From: Cytophaga aurantiaca DSM 3654
Lineage (GTDB): Bacteria > Bacteroidota > Bacteroidia > Cytophagales > Cytophagaceae
Assembly: GCF_000379725.1 (NCBI RefSeq)
Contig: NZ_KB903632.1
Location: forward strand, 1 to 64,000
DNA: 64,000 nucleotides
Direction of reading: 5' to 3'
In this document: one piece after another, positions 54,788-64,000 of the stretch
Layout of the letters: each line of letters starts with the position of its first letter
Position numbering within the stretch: position 1 is the stretch's first letter
Notes under the pieces: model-generated
Database searches by the model: none
Told to the model about the DNA's origin: nothing
Seen by the model: the letters and a program-made list of their open reading frames with translations, nothing else
Position numbers and translations under genes: made by a program

Positions 54788-57040
54788 ATGAAATATTTTA
54801 TGATCGTGTTATTCCATGTTGTATACTCACAGGTATGTGCTCAGGAAGCACGTATTAAAGGTACAGTTGTGCAGGCAGAAAATCACATACCTATACTGTA
54901 TGCCTATGTACAGTTGGTCAATGCAAACAATCAGATTTCCTACACGGATGTTGAAGGCAGATTTGAATTTAATGCATTACCTGCAGGCACATATTATTTA
55001 AGCATTCATTCACTTGGACATGAATCGATAAGGGATACACTTCAGTTAAAAACATCTGAAACGCTTTTCGTTACATACGAACTACAGGAAAGTATCATAG
55101 AGATTCCGGAGATTGAAATAACAGCACGAAATGAAGTAGCCTTTACAACAATCAATTCCATCGACTTCAAACTTCGCCCTATCAATACCACACAGGATCT
55201 GCTGCGCATGGTACCCGGCTTATTTATCGCACAACATGCAGGTGGCGGTAAAGCAGAACAATTATTCCTCCGTGGCTTTGATGTAGACCACGGAACAGAT
55301 GTTGCCATTTCAGTAGACAATATGCCTGTCAATATGGTTTCGCATGCTCACGGACAAGGGTATGCAGATCTGCACTTTGTAATTCCTGAGACGGTCGACA
55401 ACATTCAATTTAACAAAGGATGTTTTCAGGCAAATACGGGCGACTTCAATACAGCAGGAGCTGTTAAATTTCAAACAAAAAATTTCATTCCAGAAAACAA
55501 AGTAAAGATCGAGGCTGGCAGATTCAATACTTACAGAGCATTACTCTTACTAAACCTGTTTCCTGCAAAAGACAGCGTCGAACGCAAACATAGTTTGTAT
55601 GTAGCCTCAGAAGCCTTTTATTCAAAAGGTTTTTTTGAAAATCCTCAGCACTTTAATCGCTTCAATGTATTTGTAAAGTATCATGGTATCCTGTCCCGAA
55701 ACACTTTCTTAACGGCAAGTCTATCTACATTTGGCAGCAGATGGGATGCATCCGGACAGATTCCGCAGCGCGCAGTAAATGATGGAAGCATTGGTTGGTT
55801 TGGATCGATCGACAACTCCGAAGGTGGAAACACAAGCCGTTCCAATGCCAATATTCAATTAACAACAGAAGCCGGTACTCTGGGAACATGGATCAATCAA
55901 GTCTTCTGGAGCAATTACGCATTCAGTCTATTTTCGAATTTTACTTTTTATAAAGAAGATCCTACACACGGAGATGCAATTCATCAATACGAAAATAGAA
56001 ATATGTTTGGCTATACGACTTCTTTAAAAAGAGATTACATGGCAGCAGGCATAACCGTAAAGACAAACATTGGCGGTGGTTACCGAGGCGATGTCATAGA
56101 CAATATTGGGCTTGCGCATGTTGAAAGAAGAGTCTTTTTAAATGATGTCAAAAAAGGTTCTATTCATGAAAATAATCTGAATGGATTTATGGATGCGAGC
56201 TTATTGCTATCTGCACGACTTACATTCAACGCAGGACTGCGCTATGATTATTTTTTATTTTCTTACAAAAGCAGTATCGAAGATTCTACTTCAGCAAGTC
56301 GTGGCCAGGGTGTTCTTAGTCCCAAAGCCAATATTTACTATAAACTTACGCATGCAGTACAGCTCTATCTAAGCGGCGGATATGGCTTCCATTCAAACGA
56401 TGCACGTGTGTCTGTTTATAAAACAAATCAATCGAGTTTGCCAAGAGCGAAATCGGCAGACCTAGGAACCAATTTAAAAGTGGGCAATAAATTATTTGTT
56501 AATATGGCTTTGTGGTATATGTATTTAGAATCTGAATATGTATATGTTGGCGACGATGGTTTGTTAGAGCTCAGTGGCAGTACAAGACGTTATGGAATTG
56601 ACATGAGTTTCAGGTATCAAATTCTGAAATGGTTATTTGCCGACATGGATCTGAATCTTGCAAAACCCCGGTACATTGATTTACCTAAAGGTGAAAACTA
56701 TGTACCGCTGGCTCCACCGATAACAAGCACGGGAGGATTATCTGTAAAGCAAAACAACTGGAGTGCGAGTTTGCGCTATCGTTTCTTAGGGAAACGTGCA
56801 GCTGTTGAAGACAACAGCATCATTGCTTCAGGTTATTTCATTATGGATGCAGTTGCAAATTATCAATGGAGAATGTTTCAATTTGGAATAACTGCAGAAA
56901 ATATATTCAATCAAAAATGGAGAGAAGCGCAATTTGCAACCGAGTCTCAATTAAAAAATGAAACGGTGCCAGTAACCGAAATTCATTTTACTCCCGGCAC
57001 ACCGTTTTATATAAAAGGAACTATTGCGGTTTGTTTCTAA
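54788..57040 (+). CDS. TonB-dependent receptor, possibly for metal uptake
   Basis: 750 residues with a signal peptide (MKYFMIVLFHVVYSQVCA). Residues ~20-105 are the carboxypeptidase-like domain common to Bacteroidota receptors (IKGTVVQAENHIPILYAYV). The plug follows at ~115-230 (DLLRMVPGLFIAQHAGGGKAEQ), including VSHAHGQGYADLHFV, a His-containing segment. The rest is a 22-strand barrel ending NETVPVTEIHFTPGTPFYIKG... with a terminal aromatic residue. The His-rich neighbour suggests a metal or metallophore substrate; no partner SusD is present. Ends in a perfect 19-bp terminator stem. Confidence 0.9.
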   Translation: MKYFMIVLFHVVYSQVCAQEARIKGTVVQAENHIPILYAYVQLVNANNQISYTDVEGRFEFNALPAGTYYLSIHSLGHESIRDTLQLKTSETLFVTYELQESIIEIPEIEITARNEVAFTTINSIDFKLRPINTTQDLLRMVPGLFIAQHAGGGKAEQLFLRGFDVDHGTDVAISVDNMPVNMVSHAHGQGYADLHFVIPETVDNIQFNKGCFQANTGDFNTAGAVKFQTKNFIPENKVKIEAGRFNTYRALLLLNLFPAKDSVERKHSLYVASEAFYSKGFFENPQHFNRFNVFVKYHGILSRNTFLTASLSTFGSRWDASGQIPQRAVNDGSIGWFGSIDNSEGGNTSRSNANIQLTTEAGTLGTWINQVFWSNYAFSLFSNFTFYKEDPTHGDAIHQYENRNMFGYTTSLKRDYMAAGITVKTNIGGGYRGDVIDNIGLAHVERRVFLNDVKKGSIHENNLNGFMDASLLLSARLTFNAGLRYDYFLFSYKSSIEDSTSASRGQGVLSPKANIYYKLTHAVQLYLSGGYGFHSNDARVSVYKTNQSSLPRAKSADLGTNLKVGNKLFVNMALWYMYLESEYVYVGDDGLLELSGSTRRYGIDMSFRYQILKWLFADMDLNLAKPRYIDLPKGENYVPLAPPITSTGGLSVKQNNWSASLRYRFLGKRAAVEDNSIIASGYFIMDAVANYQWRMFQFGITAENIFNQKWREAQFATESQLKNETVPVTEIHFTPGTPFYIKGTIAVCF

Positions 57041-57083
57041 AAGCAGAAGGCTATTCAATATACCTGAATAGCCTTCTGCTTTT
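57039..57083. terminator. Bidirectional terminator with 19-bp perfect stem
   Basis: AAAAGCAGAAGGCTATTCA (57039-57057) is repeated exactly inverted at 57065-57083, with T-runs on both strands. It lies between the convergent receptor and M48 peptidase genes. Confidence 0.92.
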
Positions 57084-57101
57084 ATTTTAATTCAGCGAAT
57101 C

Positions 57102-58199
57102 TTATTGAAACGACAATCTTGATTTGATTTTATCCCAAGTCTCTCCTAAGTCCTGTCGATCCTGATAATTCTTTTGTTTTGCAGATGCTTCTTTCGCTTT
57201 CGCAATCCGATCTTCTGTTAAGGGGTGTGTACTTATCAGTTCAATAGCTCCGATTCCATCGTCGCTTTCTTTTTGCAAGGTTTCAAATAAATAGATAAAA
57301 CCTCTTTGATCGATCTTATTATCATACAACACTTTCAATCCTTCTGTATCAGCTTCTTCTTCCAGGCTTCTTGAATAGGTAAGTGAATTGAACATATCTG
57401 CATTACTTACAATTACAGATGTGATACCATTTACATCACTTGTAATGATGGATAAGAATAAATAGCTCGACAAACTTTTAGCGATTGCTTTGATAGAGTG
57501 ACGATGGTTCACATGGGATACTTCATGCGCCAGCAAGGCTGCGAGTTCTTCTTTGTGCTGCATCTTACTAAGAATACCTTCAAACACTACAATATGTCCA
57601 CCAGGCAATGCGAATGCATTTACAGTAGCATCTTTCACAACATGAATCTGAATCGGATATTCGGTATTGAAATTTATTTTTTCGGCATATTCATTTACCA
57701 GTACAGTCTCAAAACTATCTATTTCCAATTTTTCAGCCATCTGTTCGAAAACGTATTCCCCTAATTCTTCATCGTAACTTGCAGGCATATTTTGAACAAC
57801 CTGAACGGCCAGAAAAGGAATAAAATACAAATAAGAACAAACCACAAACGCAGCAACTGTTGCAATGACAATGCTTATCCGTTTCCAATTCATGGTTTCA
57901 ATAAACATATCTGTTTTATCAAACTCCACTGTCGGATAATGGGCACGAATTTTAACGTTCAGAATATCATTTGAATACTCAATGGATTGATGTGGAAATT
58001 CTCCATACTTGAATAACGTTACACCTGCCAATACCCGAGCGGGGTGTATCTGATCAAGTTTCCAGATAACCTCTACAGTTTCTGCTGTGAAATAATCGGT
58101 ATACGTCAACGTCCATCTATCAGCATAAAAACGTAAGGTCGCCTTATTAGCAATGGAATTCTTGCCCGAATAATAAATTACTGCAAATCCGTCTGTCAT
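57102..58199 (-). CDS. M48-family zinc metalloprotease, membrane-bound
   Basis: 365 residues. The N-terminal ~105 residues are a soluble beta-rich part (MTDGFAVIYYSGKNSIANK); one membrane segment follows (~108-130, ISIVIATVAAFVVCSYLYFI). The peptidase domain has HExxH in LLAHEVSHVNHRHS and the third zinc ligand Glu in EEEADTEGLKVLYD. These are intact, so it is probably active in the periplasm-facing side or cytoplasm depending on topology. M48 proteases handle misfolded envelope proteins. It follows the DUF898 membrane protein by 5 bp on the same strand and is probably co-expressed. Confidence 0.9.
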   Translation of the reverse strand: MTDGFAVIYYSGKNSIANKATLRFYADRWTLTYTDYFTAETVEVIWKLDQIHPARVLAGVTLFKYGEFPHQSIEYSNDILNVKIRAHYPTVEFDKTDMFIETMNWKRISIVIATVAAFVVCSYLYFIPFLAVQVVQNMPASYDEELGEYVFEQMAEKLEIDSFETVLVNEYAEKINFNTEYPIQIHVVKDATVNAFALPGGHIVVFEGILSKMQHKEELAALLAHEVSHVNHRHSIKAIAKSLSSYLFLSIITSDVNGITSVIVSNADMFNSLTYSRSLEEEADTEGLKVLYDNKIDQRGFIYLFETLQKESDDGIGAIELISTHPLTEDRIAKAKEASAKQKNYQDRQDLGETWDKIKSRLSFQ

Positions 58200-58204
58200 A
58201 CTTA

Positions 58205-59158
58205 CTAGAAAATATTAAGGTCTAATGCATCTGATAAATCTTCTCCTGTTGCATCTTTATAATCTGCTTCAGTCTGTGTGATCGCATTCATATCAATCTC
58301 ATTACTGAAATGCATATTCGACAGTTCAAAAGTCATATCTCTGATTAAAACAAATACCATCCCTAAGCCTAATGTGAAAATAAGTATTAAAAAATCACCA
58401 AGAATCAATGCAAAATAGCTTCCACCGTCCATTGTCGATTTCACCGGATATTCTACTCCATTTTGCACAACACTTGTATTTCTAATCTTGAAATTTTTAA
58501 GTGATATCAAAAACCAAGGCATATAAATATAAAATGTTATTATAGTTAAAAACATTCCCAACCAATACTTGCCTAATAGAGGTAATCCTCTACCTGAAAA
58601 TTTAAATTCGAGTGTTCCGAATCGAATATTGGACAATACATATTTGCGCATGTTAACAAGCAACCATGGAATATAGAAACCTATAGTTAAAATTGAGAAT
58701 AGAATACCTAGTAAATAAATTTTATACAATTTGCTTAAACTACCTCTGTAGCCCATATGAATTCCTCTCCAGGAAGTACGAGACAAGCGATAACGCAATA
58801 CACCATGAATAGCCAAGGGGATTAATGCCAGTACAACTAAATACAATACCCCTGTAGCTATTAAGACCATCTTAGGCTCACCCATCCATGTAAAGACCTT
58901 AACTGATCCGAAAAGAACCAGGAATAAAATAAATACTTTAATATAAGCTCTGAACATCTCTTTTCCGGTACCATGAAATATAAAGCGGCTGCCATGAAAT
59001 TCTGTTTCAGAATACATGTACTGTAACATCTTCGCTTTAGCCCATGGGTAATACAATCCTAAGGTTATGATTGTAAAAAAGAAATTCACAAGCATGATCA
59101 CAAATAACTTCGATGGCTGTGCAGTGAATGTTAAATTCGAATAATTTTTCAAATTCAT
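58205..59158 (-). CDS. DUF898 (YjgN-like) membrane protein
   Basis: 317 residues with about six to seven membrane segments. The start LKNYSNLTFTAQPSKLFVIMLVNFFFTIITLGLYYPWAKAKM and repeated FTGxGxxLxxxYxxGxxLxxxTxGxYxPW-type units (YKIYLLGILFSILTIGFYIPW, LLGKYWLGMFLTIITFYIYMPW) identify DUF898. The function of the family is unknown. It is immediately upstream of the M48 gene, an association also seen elsewhere; an envelope-maintenance role is inference. Confidence 0.85.
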   Translation of the reverse strand: MNLKNYSNLTFTAQPSKLFVIMLVNFFFTIITLGLYYPWAKAKMLQYMYSETEFHGSRFIFHGTGKEMFRAYIKVFILFLVLFGSVKVFTWMGEPKMVLIATGVLYLVVLALIPLAIHGVLRYRLSRTSWRGIHMGYRGSLSKLYKIYLLGILFSILTIGFYIPWLLVNMRKYVLSNIRFGTLEFKFSGRGLPLLGKYWLGMFLTIITFYIYMPWFLISLKNFKIRNTSVVQNGVEYPVKSTMDGGSYFALILGDFLILIFTLGLGMVFVLIRDMTFELSNMHFSNEIDMNAITQTEADYKDATGEDLSDALDLNIF

Positions 59159-59318
59159 TTTATTTTAGGAGTTAAAAAGTTAATCTTTCAATTTAATTAA
59201 TAATTTGAAAGATTTTCATTACTCTGAAGCATTAAATTATCAACTACCTACTAGTAGCTAGTTTAAACAAATAAATCCCCTATTTTTACAGCTAAGACCG
59301 TCAAACGCTGCCTTTTAA

Positions 59319-59939
59319 ATGCCTATCGAAACAATTTCTACAAACCGCTACTTTATCATCAATAAACCTTTTGATATGGTATCGCAATTTGTCAGTACGG
59401 ATCAGGTTCGTTTACTGGGCGATCTGGATTTCGACTTCCCCGAAGGCACGCATGCGGTTGGGAGATTAGACAATGAATCGGAAGGATTACTAATTTTAAC
59501 GACCAATAAAAAAGTAACACGACTTTTATTTCAGGGAGAAAAAAAACATACCCGCACCTATTTGGTTCTGGTAAAAAATATTGTCTCAGAAGCGACGGTA
59601 AAACAGCTTCAAACAGGAATTTCAATCCGGGTAAAAGGCGGCGAACAATATATCTCTTCTCCCTGCCAAGCATCTATTGTTTCTGATGCTAAAGCAATTT
59701 ACCCATACGCATCTGATACACGCGAAGCCTATCCGCATACGTGGCTTTTACTCACACTCACAGAAGGTAAATTTCATCAGGTGCGCAAAATGGTATTGGC
59801 AGTAAATCACCGGTGTCTTAGACTCATTCGGGTATCGATTGAGAATATTGTATTGGGTGATTTAAAACCGGGTGTGGTAAAGGAATTTGAGGAAGAGGAG
59901 TTTTTCAGGTTGCTGGATATAGATCCTTCCAATAAATAA
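59319..59939 (+). CDS. Pseudouridine synthase, RluE/RsuA type
   Basis: 206 residues, without an S4 domain. The catalytic Asp is in AVGRLDNESEGLLILTTN, and the typical GKFHQVRKMVLAVNHRC motif lies near the end. Length and missing S4 fit RluE, which modifies 23S rRNA, though RsuA-like substrates cannot be excluded. Convergent with the PorP/SprF gene, with a 28-bp gap. No regulatory element evident. Confidence 0.9.
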   Translation: MPIETISTNRYFIINKPFDMVSQFVSTDQVRLLGDLDFDFPEGTHAVGRLDNESEGLLILTTNKKVTRLLFQGEKKHTRTYLVLVKNIVSEATVKQLQTGISIRVKGGEQYISSPCQASIVSDAKAIYPYASDTREAYPHTWLLLTLTEGKFHQVRKMVLAVNHRCLRLIRVSIENIVLGDLKPGVVKEFEEEEFFRLLDIDPSNK

Positions 59940-59967
59940 TGTATTAAATCATTTTATATTTTACCTT

Positions 59968-61011
59968 TTAAAAAACAGGGCATTTTAAACGCTTCTGAAT
60001 TTTCTTTTTTTCCTTCGTTTTAAACTCATAAGACAATGTTAATTCATGAGAGCCGCCTGTTCTTCCATTCGTAAGCTTCGAAAGCGTGTAGTCATAACTA
60101 TATCCCATGTGAAAACCTTTATGAATAAAACCTACTAAAAACACCAACGCATCGTGATTCGTTTTTTCTCCCGGATATAATTTAATCGGAATACCTCTAT
60201 ACCAGAAACCAACAACCAATTGATTGTATTGCCCATACAGCCCTATATCTAACTGATCAGATTTCCCCTGCATTTTATACATAAAAGTTGGTGTGATACT
60301 TTTTTCTTCATCCGGATTCACATGTTTTTTTCTCCATTCCGGAGTAAAAGAAAATGTATAACCACCGAATAAACTTGCTTTAATAGGAAGTCTGCTTTCT
60401 CCTCTTATAAAAGTCTGGTTGGGACGTGTTAAATGATTCACGGAAATGCCAATCCAAAATTTTTCAGAATACAATAATCCTCCTGCTGAAACATCTGCAT
60501 ACGATACGGTTGTCGTATTGGGAAATTCATTTGTAGCGCCGCCTTTAAAACCATCGTCATTGTATTGCGAACCAAACGTCAATCTATTAAAGTCAATGCT
60601 TCTATTCACATAAGACAATTGAAGTGCGGGACGAAAAACAAGCTTCTTATTCAGATCGGCCTGAAATGCGTAGACCATTCCAATATCTGTAGACTTTAGT
60701 TTTGATGCAACAGATAAATCGGACGAAGCAATCACACCTACGCCACTTTTATATCTGGTAAAATAATGATCTGCAGAAATGGTATTCGAAATATACGATG
60801 CTTCCAGGCCAGGCCACTGATACCGTGTAGCAAAAATAGCACGACTATTCTCTTCTACTCCGGCAAAAGCAGGGCTCAGATATAGGGCATTAGCATAATA
60901 CTGTGAATATTGCGGATCCTGTGCCTGTACAGAAATTACAGAACAAACCAGGACTGCACTATACAGCATGATGTGTGCGTATGCCTGGCATATTTTTTTC
61001 AGTATATGCAT
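59968..61011 (-). CDS. PorP/SprF-family outer-membrane protein
   Basis: 347 residues with a signal peptide ending around VSVQAQDPQYSQYYANALYLSP; this start after the signal is the hallmark of the PorP/SprF family, as is FAGVEENSRAIFATRYQWP. The rest is a beta barrel (SYIENRSIDFNRLTFGSQY-like strands, HMGYSYDYTLSKLTNGRTGGSHELTLSYEF at the end). In gliding Bacteroidota these proteins attach type B T9SS cargo to the cell surface. It is translationally coupled (TAATG) to the upstream gene, a type B protein, which strongly suggests they are cognate partners. Confidence 0.93.
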   Translation of the reverse strand: MHILKKICQAYAHIMLYSAVLVCSVISVQAQDPQYSQYYANALYLSPAFAGVEENSRAIFATRYQWPGLEASYISNTISADHYFTRYKSGVGVIASSDLSVASKLKSTDIGMVYAFQADLNKKLVFRPALQLSYVNRSIDFNRLTFGSQYNDDGFKGGATNEFPNTTTVSYADVSAGGLLYSEKFWIGISVNHLTRPNQTFIRGESRLPIKASLFGGYTFSFTPEWRKKHVNPDEEKSITPTFMYKMQGKSDQLDIGLYGQYNQLVVGFWYRGIPIKLYPGEKTNHDALVFLVGFIHKGFHMGYSYDYTLSKLTNGRTGGSHELTLSYEFKTKEKKKIQKRLKCPVF

Positions 61012-64000
61012 TATCGTACCAATGTTATACTACCTTTCATGACCTGATCTTTCTGTGTAACATCATAAATGCTTTTATAATGAATAATCCATGGGTAGCT
61101 ACCAATCGGCATTTGCTCACCTCGATACATACCATCCCAACGTTTTTCTCTTTCGGTTGATATGAAAATAATTTCACCCCAACGGTTAAAGATCGTAATA
61201 TTAAAGTCTGTAAAATTCTTTCCGAATATTTCAAGATCATCGTGTGTTCCGTCTCCATTCGGAGAGAAAGCACTAGGTACATACAATGCTGCTTCGCAGA
61301 AGTTCTTCACTTCAACCTGTCCGGTAACAGAGCATTGAAAGGCATCCCAGACAGTTACCTGATACGTACCTTCCTGAGAGATCTGAATTTGCTGTGACGT
61401 TTGTCCGGATGGAGTCCAAAGGAAAGTATTGCCATAGTTTGATCCGATAATCATCGGTCCTTCATCAAAGCAGTGCGTTATAGAATTGTTTGAAAAAATA
61501 GATTGTGTCGGTAGCGGCCGAACCGCCACATTCATTGATGCAGTTGTGCTACAGGAATGAACGTCTGTAACTTTTACCGTATAGGTCGTTGTATGTGCAG
61601 GCTGAACCTGGATTGTCTGCTGCTGCATTCCACCAGGCATCCATTGATAAGATATCCCCCCGGTTGCTGAAAGTGTTGCAGCACCCGCTGCACAAATAGT
61701 TGTGTCTTGTCCGACATTAACTATTGGCAATGGATAAATCGCTATTATATTTAAAGTGTCAGAAGCTACACAGCCATTGCCATCTGCAACACGAACCCAA
61801 TAAGATCCTGTAAGATTTGCGGTAAATGTTTTTGTAGTTGCAGACGGACTCGTACCATTCCATGTATACGAAACAAAACCATTACCTGCGTTTAATACCA
61901 AACTCTGTCCCACACACAGCGAAGTATCTGCACCAAGATAGATGTTTGGCAATGGTTTAACTGTAAGATGTAATGTAACAATACTGTCGCATGCTAATGT
62001 TGCTAAGGTATCGTAATATGTACCTGTTTGATTATACACATGCAAACCGATAGCGTATGTTTGATTCATACAAATAACGCGATTGATTGTATTCCTTTTG
62101 TATGGGAGAACTGTCAGATTCAGAATTACAGTACTATCGCAGGTAGCAGTTGGTATTATGGTACGATATATTCCCGTTTGATTGTATGAATGTCCGGCAA
62201 CCGTAGTACTCTGCCCTTCGCAGATTGTTTGTAGAAGAGAATCTTTTTTAGCAGACAACACCGTAAGGTTCAATATAACAATACTGTCACAACCTGTAGT
62301 AGAAAGTGTATCTCTGAATATTCCTGTAGTTTTATATGATTTTGTTCCGATCACAAATACATTTCCTGCACAAACGGTTCGAACAAGCGAATCTTTTTTA
62401 TACGGCAATACTTTAAGATCCAACACGATTATACTATCGCAGCCACTGGATGCTATCAGTGTATCTGAATATATACCGGTTTGATAATAGATCTTATTTG
62501 CAGAAGCTTTACCTACACCTGCACACACGATAGCTCTAGTCGTATCTGCAATGCCATTTACTTTTAGATCTGTAATAATTAAATCATAACAGCCACCTGC
62601 ATTCTGTACGGAATCTTTATAGATACCGGGCAGTGAATATTGATTTGTACCTACTGTTACGAGATCCCCTTTACAAATAGTAATATGACTCGTGTCTGAT
62701 TTCTGCGGCAATATCAGAATAGACGTATGCACAATACTGTCACATCCCAATGTATTTGTCAGCGTATCGGTATATATACCAGGCAGAGTATACACATGTG
62801 AGCCTACTGTTATGTGTGTCGTACCGCAAAACGGAATGATCTGTCGCGACTCATCTTTCAAACCAACATGATACGTAGAACGAAATGTATCTGTACAACC
62901 ATTGATGGTCACTTTTTTAGTAATGATGTATGTTCCGGTATCGGCAGGGCTTAACGCAGGAATGACTAATGAATCACCAACATAAATAGTACCATCAGGT
63001 CGCTTCCATTCATAAGAAAAAAATGTTGAACTTACACCTTTAAGCACAATTCTGCTTCCTGTACACGATGCTCCTTTTTTTATAACAGGAGGAAACTTTG
63101 CTGAATCAACTGTGATCTGTCGGAGATTGCTATTATTACATGCATCCTTTATCCGAATGCTGTATGTTCCATAAGAAGGCAACTGAAAGACATTGCTGCT
63201 CTGCCATGGAAACGTTTGCGGACCTGAAACAATTTCGTATTGATAAGGTGGTACACCTCTTGTACTGTCAACATTCAGCTGTACATAACTACTGCCATTA
63301 CAAAAAACAGTTGTATTGGATTTAAATACATTGCTGCTGTAAGGAAAAATAGTGATGGTATCCTGAACATGCCAGCAATCCTGGTTGCCATCTGTAGCTG
63401 TACCGTCATACACACCACCGCCCATAGGATCATAGCCATAATAGATTTGCAGCATGTATTTACCTGGCTGCAATGAAGGAATAGAATCTACTTCATTATA
63501 TCCTCTTCTATAATAGATCAACGCACCGGTTGTTAGATTAGTAACATACGTACCGATTGTCATAGAACTTCTGGGATCTATATACAACATATTATCACCC
63601 AAACAACCGTTCTTTACCTTATAAGAATAATTAAAATCTGCTATTGAAGAAGGAAATACAACCAGATTTCCAAACACTTCATTCCCACAGGTATCCCATG
63701 CTCTATAGGCATAAGTTCCCTCAGCAAGGTTTTTAAGAGAAAGCCCATTAAACGAATTTGGTGTAAATGTTTTTGGATAAGTGATTACATCACTGAACTC
63801 GTATTTTGGTTTGGTACTTTTTACAGATGAAGGTCCGGATAACAAAGTAATTTTAACCGAAGACGTAAAATTATAAATATTGAAATAACCTACAGCAGTT
63901 GAATCCATGCAACCTACACCGGAAGATGTTTCAACTCTGGGGGCAGCAATTACCGGCCATAAAATTGTTTTATCATATACCGTTCCGCAACCATCAGTCA
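61011..64000 (-). CDS. Large T9SS type B (CHU_C) surface protein, 5' end beyond window
   Basis: At least 995 residues; the frame stays open to the right edge, so the ATG at 63908 is internal. The C-terminus (~61020-61300, YVPSAFSPNGDGTHDDLEIF... GSITLVR) is the type B sorting domain, first named for Cytophaga hutchinsonii. Coordinates ~61950-62850 encode six ~50-residue repeats of the form CxGxxxxxGxxxYxxTGIYxDTLxxxxGCDSIVxLxLxVLP. Two Ig-like units with TLSATGGISYQWMPG follow toward the end. The six repeats, each with two Cys, would be rigid stalk modules. The protein is secreted and held by PorP/SprF; its binding target is unknown. Confidence 0.9.
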   Translation of the reverse strand, partial: TDGCGTVYDKTILWPVIAAPRVETSSGVGCMDSTAVGYFNIYNFTSSVKITLLSGPSSVKSTKPKYEFSDVITYPKTFTPNSFNGLSLKNLAEGTYAYRAWDTCGNEVFGNLVVFPSSIADFNYSYKVKNGCLGDNMLYIDPRSSMTIGTYVTNLTTGALIYYRRGYNEVDSIPSLQPGKYMLQIYYGYDPMGGGVYDGTATDGNQDCWHVQDTITIFPYSSNVFKSNTTVFCNGSSYVQLNVDSTRGVPPYQYEIVSGPQTFPWQSSNVFQLPSYGTYSIRIKDACNNSNLRQITVDSAKFPPVIKKGASCTGSRIVLKGVSSTFFSYEWKRPDGTIYVGDSLVIPALSPADTGTYIITKKVTINGCTDTFRSTYHVGLKDESRQIIPFCGTTHITVGSHVYTLPGIYTDTLTNTLGCDSIVHTSILILPQKSDTSHITICKGDLVTVGTNQYSLPGIYKDSVQNAGGCYDLIITDLKVNGIADTTRAIVCAGVGKASANKIYYQTGIYSDTLIASSGCDSIIVLDLKVLPYKKDSLVRTVCAGNVFVIGTKSYKTTGIFRDTLSTTGCDSIVILNLTVLSAKKDSLLQTICEGQSTTVAGHSYNQTGIYRTIIPTATCDSTVILNLTVLPYKRNTINRVICMNQTYAIGLHVYNQTGTYYDTLATLACDSIVTLHLTVKPLPNIYLGADTSLCVGQSLVLNAGNGFVSYTWNGTSPSATTKTFTANLTGSYWVRVADGNGCVASDTLNIIAIYPLPIVNVGQDTTICAAGAATLSATGGISYQWMPGGMQQQTIQVQPAHTTTYTVKVTDVHSCSTTASMNVAVRPLPTQSIFSNNSITHCFDEGPMIIGSNYGNTFLWTPSGQTSQQIQISQEGTYQVTVWDAFQCSVTGQVEVKNFCEAALYVPSAFSPNGDGTHDDLEIFGKNFTDFNITIFNRWGEIIFISTEREKRWDGMYRGEQMPIGSYPWIIHYKSIYDVTQKDQVMKGSITLVR

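Noticed and set aside
63140-63476. Plus-strand ORFs of 61-78 aa inside the type B surface gene
   Set aside because: Opposite strand of a certain gene; composition typical of shadows.

Overview
The window looks like chromosomal DNA of a gliding Bacteroidota bacterium of the Cytophagales, most like Cytophaga hutchinsonii. I base this on the type IX secretion (T9SS) sorting domains of both the A and B (CHU_C) types, a PorX regulator, a PorP/SprF-family protein, a fused LpxC-FabZ enzyme, low G+C and sparse Shine-Dalgarno sites. The species name is inference from gene content; no database was searched.

Layout. 1-8.7 kb: the tail of an IS110-type transposase, then on the minus strand two lipoproteins, a secreted leucine-rich-repeat protein, an unknown protein and a multi-PAS histidine kinase. 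8.9-11.3 kb: tRNA-Ser(UGA) with its terminator, an alkyltransferase-like DNA-repair protein lacking the catalytic Cys, and a sodium:solute symporter. 11.3-17 kb (plus): clpS, recR, a glycosyltransferase fused to a nucleotide-sugar-enzyme-like tail, a small secreted protein, and a SulP transporter paired with a beta-carbonic anhydrase. 17-24.2 kb: porX (minus), then a plus-strand operon HD phosphohydrolase - lpxD - lpxC/fabZ - lpxA - ABC ATPase for lipid A synthesis. 24.2-31.2 kb: a 16-unit, 11-bp tandem array, an MDR oxidoreductase, a GDSL lipoprotein, a WG-repeat protein with two small membrane proteins, and a split YeeE/YedE sulfur transporter.

31.4-46.3 kb (minus) is the most unusual part: a tightly packed six-gene unit. 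In transcription order it encodes a nucleotide-transporter-like membrane protein with HEAT repeats and a cyclic-nucleotide-binding domain, a protein with three TIR-like domains, a membrane STAND NTPase with WD40 repeats, an outer-membrane barrel, a repeat lipoprotein and a 1530-residue T9SS-secreted protein. I read it as a candidate cytoplasm-to-surface signalling or conflict system.

46.6-64 kb: gcvP; an M28 peptidase; a LutB-like iron-sulfur protein behind two strong hairpins; a methyltransferase; a small ORF plus nucleotidyltransferase pair (toxin-antitoxin-like); a His-rich protein and TonB receptor separated by a perfect dyad; an M48 peptidase with a DUF898 membrane protein; an RluE-type pseudouridine synthase; and a PorP/SprF protein translationally coupled to a large T9SS type B surface protein that runs off the right edge.

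Intergenic DNA carries several families of short inverted repeats. Some are clearly terminators; others look like small mobile or REP-type elements.
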